This document shows, piece after piece, positions 57,144-64,000 of a DNA stretch of 64,000 nucleotides. Made by a program: the position numbers and the translations under genes. Position 1 is the first letter of the stretch; each line of letters begins with the position of its first letter. A model generated the notes under the pieces. The model worked only from the letters and a program-made list of their open reading frames with translations, did not search any database and had not been told where the DNA came from. This DNA comes from an uncultured Kiloniellales bacterium (GTDB lineage Bacteria > Pseudomonadota > Alphaproteobacteria > Kiloniellales > JAKSDN01), in contig CAMYKD010000023.1 of assembly GCA_947258885.1 (NCBI GenBank), positions 35,736-99,735 of the forward strand, in the 5' to 3' direction.

Positions 57144-58088
57144 TTGAACATCAAGGCGAACCGGGACGCCGGCCTTGCCGGCGCGGTCCTTCTGCTGGCG
57201 CTGGGCGCCTGCGCCGCCCCGCAGACCGCGCGCCTGGCCCAGGACCCCGGCGACCTGCCGCCCAGGGCCGAGGTCGCGGAAGTCCCGTTCTTTCCCCAGG
57301 AGCGCTACTACTGCGGGCCGGCGGCGCTGGCCATGGTGCTGGCCTGGTCGGGACTGCCGGTCACGCAGGACGATCTGGTCCCCCAGGTCTACACGCCGGA
57401 ACGCGAAGGCTCGCTGCGCAGCGACGTACTCGCCGCGGCCCGGCGCAACGGCCGCTTGGCGGTGCCTGTCGGCAATCTGCCGGACATGCTGCGCGAGATC
57501 GCGGCCGGCAATCCCGTGCTGGTGTTCCAGAATCTGGCCCTCGATTGGTATCCGCAGTGGCACTTCGCCGTCGCCATCGGCTATGACCTGGAGGCGCGCG
57601 AGATCGTGCTGCACTCCGGCCTGGACGAACGGCGGGTGACCGCGCTGGGCACCTTCGAGCACACCTGGGAGCGCGGCGACTACTGGGCCCTGGTCGTGCT
57701 GCCGCCGGACCGGCTGCCGGCCAGTTCGGGCGAAACCGCGGTCCTCCGGGCCGCCGCCGGGCTGGAACGCAGCAAGCGCCTCGACGAGGCCGCCACGGCC
57801 TACGGCACGGCGCTGCGGCGCTGGTCGGGCAGTTTCGGCGCACTCATGGGCCTGGGCAACGTGTCCTATGCCAAGCGCGATCTCGGCGGCGCCGAAACGG
57901 CGTTCCGCCGGGCCATAGCGGCGCGTCCCGAATCGCCGGCGCCCTGGAACAACTTGGCCTACGTGCTGCTCGGCCTGAACCGCAAGGCCGAGGCGGTCGA
58001 CGCCGCGCGCGAGGCCGTGCGTCTGGCCGGCGACAATGCGGCGCCCTACCTCGAGACGCTGGAGGAGATCTCCGGCAAGGCGGGATGA
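57144..58088 (+). CDS. PA2778-family C39-like cysteine peptidase with TPR repeats
   Basis: Lipobox-like LALGACAAP; VPFFPQERYYCGPAALAMVLAWSG; ALDWYPQWHFAVAIGYD; C-terminal TPR (AETAFRRAIAARPESPAPWNNLAYVLLGLNRKAEAVDAA); probable TTG start. Confidence 0.88.
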   Translation: MNIKANRDAGLAGAVLLLALGACAAPQTARLAQDPGDLPPRAEVAEVPFFPQERYYCGPAALAMVLAWSGLPVTQDDLVPQVYTPEREGSLRSDVLAAARRNGRLAVPVGNLPDMLREIAAGNPVLVFQNLALDWYPQWHFAVAIGYDLEAREIVLHSGLDERRVTALGTFEHTWERGDYWALVVLPPDRLPASSGETAVLRAAAGLERSKRLDEAATAYGTALRRWSGSFGALMGLGNVSYAKRDLGGAETAFRRAIAARPESPAPWNNLAYVLLGLNRKAEAVDAAREAVRLAGDNAAPYLETLEEISGKAG

Positions 58089-58234
58089 TCGCCCGCTGAT
58101 CCCGCGGGAGGCCGTGCCCGGCTGGGGTGAAGCGTACGGGCAGACGAAGCGCCGAACTCTGTGTAGTATCGGTCGTCGAAGACTCTGTCTTTTGGCTCGG
58201 CAGGGTTGATCAGGGGCAAACAAGGGGGGTAGCG

Positions 58235-58918
58235 ATGACCTTTCGAAGTCGCCTGTTCCGGGCGATCCCGATCTCGATCGCCGTAGCGGGGCTCGGCACG
58301 GCGCAGGCCGGCGAGCGGCCGGGCTTCATCCGCGGCGAGATCTCCAGCACGGTCTATGACGGGGTCAGCGACGATCTCCTGACCGCCGGCCTGGGCAAGG
58401 ACGGCCTCGCCTTCGCCGCGCCCGCGCCGGGTTTTACCGATCCCGAGAATCCGACGCCGGCCGAGCTTCGCCGACTCGCCATCTACATCAACTACCGGGC
58501 GCTGGTCGACACCACCGAAGGCGGCGGTTACGGCGTGCTGTACGGCCCGAACGTGACCGCCGGGGGCGTGGCGACGGCCGGTCAGGGGCTGGTGGCCGGC
58601 GTCGAGCACATCGCCTATGCGGGCAACGCCTCGGGCAAGATCAACGTGACCATGATGGTGCAGGTGCCCGACGGCTTCGACCCCGCGAGCCCCTGCATCG
58701 TCACGGCGCCGTCGTCGGGCTCGCGCGGCGTCTACGGCGCCATCGGCACCGCCGGCGAATGGGGCCTGAAGAACGGCTGCGCGGTCGCCTATACCGACAA
58801 GGGCACGGGCACGGGCGCGCCGCCCATCAGCCTGGCCAACCTGCCCGCCATTGCAGCCACCCCGGATCCCGGCTCGGCCATCACCTTCGCGGCGGGGTCA
58901 CTGCATATTCCGGACTGA
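58235..58918 (+). pseudogene. truncated D-(-)-3-hydroxybutyrate oligomer hydrolase
   Basis: [99 protein letters not shown], then ends at 227 aa. Confidence 0.75.
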
Positions 58919-59003
58919 ACCGCAGGGGACGCCGCGCCGCCGGGTGCCCCTCCCCTTATGGCGCGGCGCCTGATACCTTGGGCGCCACAGGCAGGAGGAT
59001 GTC

Positions 59004-60803
59004 ATGACGGATGCGAGATCGGCCGGACCGGACGCGGAGAAACAAGCCGAGCTGGCCCGCAAGTGGGCGGCGCTCGCCGAGCGGAGCCAGCGTCTCGTGC
59101 AGGACTTCGCCGAGCGCCAGTCGGCCGGGTCCGGCTTCTCGATCGCCGATCCCACCACCGTGGCGCAGGCCTTTGCGGAGCTGACCGCCAAGCTCATGGC
59201 CGACCCGGCCAAGCTGGCCGAGGCGCAGATGCAGCTCTGGCAGGAAAGCATCCGGCTGTGGCAGGCCACGGCGCAGCGCATGCTGGGGGAGCAGGCCGAG
59301 CCGGTGGCCGAGCCCGAACGCGGCGACCGGCGCTTCCGCGACGAGGCCTGGAACGAGCAAGTCCTGTTCGACTACATCAAGCAGTCCTACCTGCTGACCT
59401 CGCGCTGGGTCCAGGGCGTGGTCGGCGAGGTCGAGGGCCTCGACCCCGGGACCCGCGACAAGGTCGACTTCTACACCCGGCAGGTCCTGAGCGCCGCGTC
59501 GCCCAGCAACTTCGCCCTGACCAACCCGGCGGTGCTGCGCAAGGCCGCCGACAGCGGCGGCGAGAACCTGGTCAAGGGCCTGGAGAACCTGCTGGACGAC
59601 CTGGAGCGCGGCAAGGGCCGGCTACAGATCTCCATGACCGACGCCGCGGCCTTCGAGGTCGGCCGGAACGTCGCGGCCAGCCCCGGCAAGGTGGTCTACC
59701 AGAACGAGCTGATGCAGCTGATCCAGTACGCCCCCTCGAGCGAGACGGTGCACAAGCGCCCGCTGCTCTTCGTGCCGCCCTGGATCAACAAGTTCTATGT
59801 CATGGACCTGCAGCCCAAGAACAGCCTGATCAAATGGGCGGTCGACCGGGGCCACACCCTCTTCGTCGTCTCCTGGGTCAACCCGCGCAAGGACCTCGCC
59901 CACAAGAGCTTCGAGGACTACATGCGCGAAGGGCCGCTGGCGGCGCTCGACGCCATCGAGCAGGCGACCGGCGAGAGCGAGGTCAACATCCTAGGCTTCT
60001 GCATCGGCGGCATCCTGGTGGTCGCCACGCTGGCCTACATGGCGGCCAAGGGCGACCGGCGCATAAGGTCCGCCACCTTCCTGGCCACCATGGTCGACTT
60101 CCAAGACGTCGGCGAGGTCTCGGTCTTCATCGACGAGGCGCAGCTGCAGGCCCTCGAGCAGCACGTCGCCGAGAAGGGCTACCTCGAGGGCCACCACATG
60201 GCCGACATGTTCAACATGATGCGCGAGAACGATCTGATCTGGTCCTTCGTGGTCAACAACTACCTGATGGGCCGCGACCCCCTGCCCTTCGACCTGCTGT
60301 ACTGGAACTCGGATTCGACGCGCCTGCCGGCCACCATGCTCGCGTTCTACCTGCGCAAGGTCTATCAGGAGAACGGCCTGATGACGCCCGGCGCTCTGGA
60401 GCTCGGCGGCGTGCCGATCGACATCGGCAAGATCGAGGCGCCCTGCTACTACCTCTGCACCAAGGAGGACCATATCGCGCCCTGGCGCTCGGGCTATCCG
60501 GCGACCCAGGCCTTCGCGGGCCCGGTCCGCTTCGTGCTCGGCGGCTCGGGTCATATCGCCGGCGTCATCAACCCGCCGGCGGCGAACAAGTACTGCTACT
60601 GGACCAACGCCAAGCTGCCGGCCGACCCGGAGGCCTGGCTCGCCAAGGCCAGGCGGCACGAGGGCTCGTGGTGGACGGACTGGGGCAAGTGGCTGGCGAA
60701 GAACGGCGGCGCCCAGGTGCCGGCCCGCGCGCCCGGCGACGGCAAGCTGAAACCGATCGAGGACGCGCCGGGCTCCTACGTCAAGATCCGGGCCAGCGAG
60801 TAG
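59004..60803 (+). CDS. phaC: class I poly(3-hydroxyalkanoate) synthase
   Basis: RPLLFVPPWINKFYVMDLQPKNSLIKWAVDRGHTLFVVSWVNP; VNILGFCIGGILVVATLAYMA; HIAPWRSGYPATQAFAGPVRFVLGGSGHIAGVINPP. Confidence 0.97.
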   Translation: MTDARSAGPDAEKQAELARKWAALAERSQRLVQDFAERQSAGSGFSIADPTTVAQAFAELTAKLMADPAKLAEAQMQLWQESIRLWQATAQRMLGEQAEPVAEPERGDRRFRDEAWNEQVLFDYIKQSYLLTSRWVQGVVGEVEGLDPGTRDKVDFYTRQVLSAASPSNFALTNPAVLRKAADSGGENLVKGLENLLDDLERGKGRLQISMTDAAAFEVGRNVAASPGKVVYQNELMQLIQYAPSSETVHKRPLLFVPPWINKFYVMDLQPKNSLIKWAVDRGHTLFVVSWVNPRKDLAHKSFEDYMREGPLAALDAIEQATGESEVNILGFCIGGILVVATLAYMAAKGDRRIRSATFLATMVDFQDVGEVSVFIDEAQLQALEQHVAEKGYLEGHHMADMFNMMRENDLIWSFVVNNYLMGRDPLPFDLLYWNSDSTRLPATMLAFYLRKVYQENGLMTPGALELGGVPIDIGKIEAPCYYLCTKEDHIAPWRSGYPATQAFAGPVRFVLGGSGHIAGVINPPAANKYCYWTNAKLPADPEAWLAKARRHEGSWWTDWGKWLAKNGGAQVPARAPGDGKLKPIEDAPGSYVKIRASE

Positions 60804-60824
60804 CGACCCTTCGAGCGGGCGGAG

Positions 60825-61409
60825 TCACGAGGTCCCGGCGTTGCCGGCGGCCTCGGCGTCGGCCTTCTCCCAGGCGAGAATGTCCCGGCGCAGGCGTTCG
60901 AAACGCTGGTCGGGCTGGCCGCCGAAGACCGGGTCCTCGCGCTCGACCAGCTGCGCCTCGATCTCCTGCCAGTCCTGCTCGCTCAGCACCTCGAGCGCCG
61001 CCGGGAAGAAGCGCCCTTCCTCCATGGCGATATGCCGGCGGTAAAAATCGAGGAACTCCCGGGCCAGCTCGTGCATCCCCTCGCGCGAGACCTCGGCCTC
61101 CCTCAGGACGCTCTCGACCGCGTCGGCCAACCTGCGGGTCAGCTCGGCGAGCGCCTCGTGCTCCGGCCGCAGATCTCCGATCGCGGCGGCGGCCTCGGGA
61201 TCGCGCTGGCGCAGCCGCTCGAGCACCAGGTCCTCCTTGGGGTGGTGATAGCAATCCGGGTAGGCCAGGCAGTAGTCGATGACCCCCTGCACGATGTCGT
61301 AGTCGGGCCTGGCGCCCTGGTCGAAGACGTCGAGCTGACGCTCGAGGGCGCCGAGCAGTCTGGCCGTGTCCGCGTGTTCCCGGCGCAGCGCGCGTATGAC
61401 GTTCGACAT
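60825..61409 (-). CDS. hemerythrin HHE-domain protein
   Basis: ALRREHADTARLLGALERQLDVF...YCHHPKEDLVLERL-like HHPKEDL, EHEALAELTRRL, HIAMEEGRFFPAAL. Confidence 0.92.
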   Translation of the reverse strand: MSNVIRALRREHADTARLLGALERQLDVFDQGARPDYDIVQGVIDYCLAYPDCYHHPKEDLVLERLRQRDPEAAAAIGDLRPEHEALAELTRRLADAVESVLREAEVSREGMHELAREFLDFYRRHIAMEEGRFFPAALEVLSEQDWQEIEAQLVEREDPVFGGQPDQRFERLRRDILAWEKADAEAAGNAGTS

Positions 61410-61591
61410 GTGAGACCTCCTGGTGGGCAGAGCCCTATGGCACCGTGCAGCCTAGCGGCGCACCATAGCCGGGGAATCGACCTGAATCAAAGCCCGGCGC
61501 GCGGCCGCGAAGCCACCCCCGGCCTTCGCGAGGCCGTGGCGCAAGCGAGTGAGTGGCCCGCGTCCGAGGCTTCCGCGCTAGACTGGTGGCC

Positions 61592-62407
61592 ATGCGCCTC
61601 GCCCGTCCCGTCCTGGCCCTCCTCGCCCTCCTCCTGCTCGCCGCGGAGCCCGATCGGGCGGCCGGCAACCCCGACCTCGTCGCGATCCCGGGCGGCCTGC
61701 TGCAGCAAGGCGACCCCGAAGGCGCGCCGGACGAGGTGCTGCGCGACGTGGAGATCGCGGCCTTCCGCATGATGCGCCACGAGGTGACCAACGCGGACTT
61801 CGCCCGCTTCGCCGCCGCGAGCGGTCATGTGACGGATCCCGAGCGCAAGGGCTGGGGCTGGGTCTGGACCGGCCGCTGGCGCAAGACAGCGGGCGCGGAC
61901 TGGCGCCACCCCGCCGGCCCGGACAGCACCATAGAAGGTCTCGCCGAGCACCCGGTCGTCCAGGTCTCGCAGGCCGACGCCGCGGCCTTCTGCGCCTTTC
62001 ACGGCCTGCGCCTGCCCGGCGACGCCGAGTGGGAGTATGCGGCCCGCGGCACGGACCGCCGCCGCTACCCCTGGGGCGACGCGGCGCCCGAGCAGAGCGG
62101 CATGCGCCGCGCCAACTTCGGCACGGTGAAATGCTGCGCCCCCGACGCCGGCGACGGCTTCGAACGGACCGCCCCGGTCGGCGACTACCCGGCCGGCGCC
62201 TCTCCCTTCGGCCTGCTCGATATGGCCGGCAACGTCTGGGAGTGGACGGCGGACCAGCACCCCGCCGAGCCCGGCGAATTCGCCATCCGCGGCGGCGGCT
62301 GGGGCAACAACCCCTACTGCCTGCGCGTCTCCTACCGCCACGCCAACCCCCCCGACATCGGCCTGGACATGGTGGGGTTCCGCTGCGCGGGGGATGTGGG
62401 GCGGTAA
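61592..62407 (+). CDS. formylglycine-generating-enzyme/SUMF1-like protein, secreted (second copy)
   Basis: VAIPGGLLQQGDPEGAPDEVLRDVEIAAFRMMRHEVTNADFARF; RLPGDAEWEYAARG; SPFGLLDMAGNVWEWTAD; RGGGWGNNPYCLRVSYR. Confidence 0.93.
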   Translation: MRLARPVLALLALLLLAAEPDRAAGNPDLVAIPGGLLQQGDPEGAPDEVLRDVEIAAFRMMRHEVTNADFARFAAASGHVTDPERKGWGWVWTGRWRKTAGADWRHPAGPDSTIEGLAEHPVVQVSQADAAAFCAFHGLRLPGDAEWEYAARGTDRRRYPWGDAAPEQSGMRRANFGTVKCCAPDAGDGFERTAPVGDYPAGASPFGLLDMAGNVWEWTADQHPAEPGEFAIRGGGWGNNPYCLRVSYRHANPPDIGLDMVGFRCAGDVGR

Positions 62408-62795
62408 TACCGGAGAGCCGATGACGGCATTCATCGGCTCGCTGGCAAGCGCGACCGCGCGCCCGCAGCGAAGCGAGGACAGCCAAGCAGACGGATGTCT
62501 GCGCCCGGCGCTTGGGCAACAGGCGCGCCCGGTTATGGGCGCGCCGGTACAAGGGCGCGCGGGGCAGCGAAAAGAAGCAAACGACCCCGTGCACAGTAAA
62601 ATGTTGCGGTATTTCAATGAGTTATGATGCAATCGTTCTGAAGGCGGAATGAAAATACCGTTTGTTTTCAATGGCTTGGAGTCCGGGAATTTCGCCTGCG
62701 GTGACCCCGCCCCGCGCCAGATCACAAGAAAGACAGACTGATCTGCGGTTGGCTTGACTCGCCCTCCTCCAGCCTCATTCACCCAATTGAAGGAT

Positions 62796-62813
62796 TATAG
62801 TGAAATCACTATA
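62796..62813. promoter_or_regulatory. operator-like palindrome TATAGTG-AAAT-CACTATA before TA operon
   Basis: Perfect 7-bp arms immediately upstream of the toxin start codon. Confidence 0.65.
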
Positions 62814-62820
62814 GTTGTGC

Positions 62821-63213
62821 ATGGACGGCAAGCGAATCAGGCCGCTCAACAGGGTCGGCAGCAGCTACCGCGACTACACGGGGTTTCCGGCACCGGTGCA
62901 GGACGAGATGGGCTTCGCCCTCTACCGTGCACAGATCGGCAAGCGCCACCCCATCGCCAAGACCATGAAGAGGTTCGGCGGCGGTGGGGTCGTGGAACTG
63001 GCGCAGCGCCACGACGGTGATACCTATCGCACCGTCTATACGGTGAAGTTCGCCGAGGAGGTCTATGTTCTGCATGCCTTCCAGAAGAAATCGAAGAAGG
63101 GCATCGCGACACCGAAGGGTGACATCGATCTGATCTGGCGGCGCCTGAAGGCGGCGGAAAAGGACTACCGCAAGCGCCACGGGCCATCGGACGATCGGGC
63201 GAAAGGACGTTGA
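62821..63213 (+). CDS. type II toxin, HigB/Gp49-like (RelE superfamily)
   Basis: Small basic protein with ...TVYTVKFAEEVYVLHAFQKKSKKGIATPKGDIDLIWRRLKAAEKDY; followed by XRE antitoxin. Confidence 0.9.
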   Translation: MDGKRIRPLNRVGSSYRDYTGFPAPVQDEMGFALYRAQIGKRHPIAKTMKRFGGGGVVELAQRHDGDTYRTVYTVKFAEEVYVLHAFQKKSKKGIATPKGDIDLIWRRLKAAEKDYRKRHGPSDDRAKGR

Positions 63214-63217
63214 CGAC

Positions 63218-63553
63218 ATGAGCAAGGCAGACAAAACGAGAATCCGACGTGGCGGCACGAATGTCTTCGCCGACCTGGGCCGTCCGGATGCGGAAAATCA
63301 ATTCGCCAAGGCGCAGCTGGTCAGCCGCATGATGGACGTCATGAAGGCGCGCAAGCTGACCCAGACTGGGGTGGCCGAGGTCATCGGCGTCACGCAGCCC
63401 GACGTGTCGAATCTGATCCGGGGCCGGTTTCGGGGCTATTCCATCGACCGCTTGATGGGTTTTCTGGTGGCGCTCGACCAGGACGTGGAGATCGTCGTCA
63501 AGGGCAAGCCCGATAGCCGGAGGGACGCACGCCTGACCGTGACGGCGGCCTGA
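63218..63553 (+). CDS. XRE-family antitoxin (HigA-like)
   Basis: HTH RKLTQTGVAEVIGVTQPDVSNLIRGRFRGYSIDRLMGFLVALDQDVEI. Confidence 0.92.
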   Translation: MSKADKTRIRRGGTNVFADLGRPDAENQFAKAQLVSRMMDVMKARKLTQTGVAEVIGVTQPDVSNLIRGRFRGYSIDRLMGFLVALDQDVEIVVKGKPDSRRDARLTVTAA

Positions 63554-63687
63554 GCGCCTGCAAGTATCCGGGCCCCGAAACGCAGAAGAGCGAGCGTAGC
63601 GCCTCGCTTGAATCTGGAGTAGTCGTCGTTGGAATCTGGAGCGGAAAAAGCGGGCTGGCGAGGCAGGAACGGGCGGAGCGGGTCGCA

Positions 63688-64000
63688 CTATTTGGCGTCG
63701 GGTGTCGGCGGGAATTGGGCCTCAGGCTTCTTGGGCTCAGTTGGGGGTGGTTCGGGGATGGGAGAGCCACAGGCCATCGATTTGTCGCGGTAAGCGGTCT
63801 GCCAGTTCTTGGCTTTGCGAAGCTGCTCGCAGGCACGCGCTTGCGCGGCAGGAATCTTGGTTGCCCCGAGGTTCCGTGGCCAAAATCTGGCGCGCCGGAG
63901 GTCGGCCTCGTACAGGTTCGCGCCCCAGAGGTTGGCCTTCTCCAGGTCAGCGCGATAGAGGTTGGCTTCCTGCAGGTTCGCACTCGAGAGAACAGCGTTC
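63688..64000 (-). CDS. pentapeptide-repeat protein, C-terminal part (truncated by window edge)
   Basis: Reverse-strand reading: NAVLSSANLQEANLYRADLEKANLWGANLYEADLRRARF...EPPPTEPKKPEAQFPPTPDAK*. Confidence 0.8.
   Translation of the reverse strand, partial: NAVLSSANLQEANLYRADLEKANLWGANLYEADLRRARFWPRNLGATKIPAAQARACEQLRKAKNWQTAYRDKSMACGSPIPEPPPTEPKKPEAQFPPTPDAK

Noticed and set aside
58958-61282. 774-aa plus-strand ORF overlapping phaC
   Set aside because: Alternate frame of phaC (Arg/Gly/Ala-rich), whereas the 599-aa frame carries all PhaC motifs.

Overview
High-GC alphaproteobacterial chromosomal window (Rhodospirillales-like by gene content; the lineage is inferred). No rRNA, tRNA or CRISPR array was recognised. 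Main content: (1) two opposed TRAP dicarboxylate-type (DctPQM) operons flanking a 2-hydroxyacid dehydrogenase (about 0.2-8.8 kb). (2) A three-gene ATP-grasp ligase / sensor-fused MFS transporter / orphan periplasmic binding protein operon (8.86-13.73 kb), next to a large orphan PAS/GAF histidine kinase. This is my best candidate for an undescribed system. (3) A TRAP-TAXI operon with three tandem TAXI binding proteins, a fused 4TM/12TM permease, UspA, a FGE-like protein and an aminotransferase (20-28.7 kb). (4) A scarred region (28.7-34.4 kb) with palindromic repeats, an IS110 remnant, a truncated apt duplicate and a TetR remnant. (5) A DpgC-like crotonase-fold oxygenase, plus a separate C-terminal DpgC fragment abutting a palindrome 5.7 kb away. 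(6) Three DUF2336 paralogs. (7) gcrA divergent from a SAM-hydroxide adenosyltransferase/hydrolase-like gene. (8) A duplicated PA2779-type secreted protein followed by a PA2778-type C39-like cysteine peptidase. (9) phaC preceded by a truncated 3HB-oligomer hydrolase. (10) A HigBA/Gp49-like toxin-antitoxin pair with an operator-like palindrome. Several pseudogene fragments absent from the ORF track were found by direct translation: an amber-interrupted GapR/DUF2312-like gene, an IS110 N-terminus, a TetR C-terminus, a DpgC C-terminus and an edge pentapeptide-repeat gene. All family calls are from reading the protein sequence; no database search was run.
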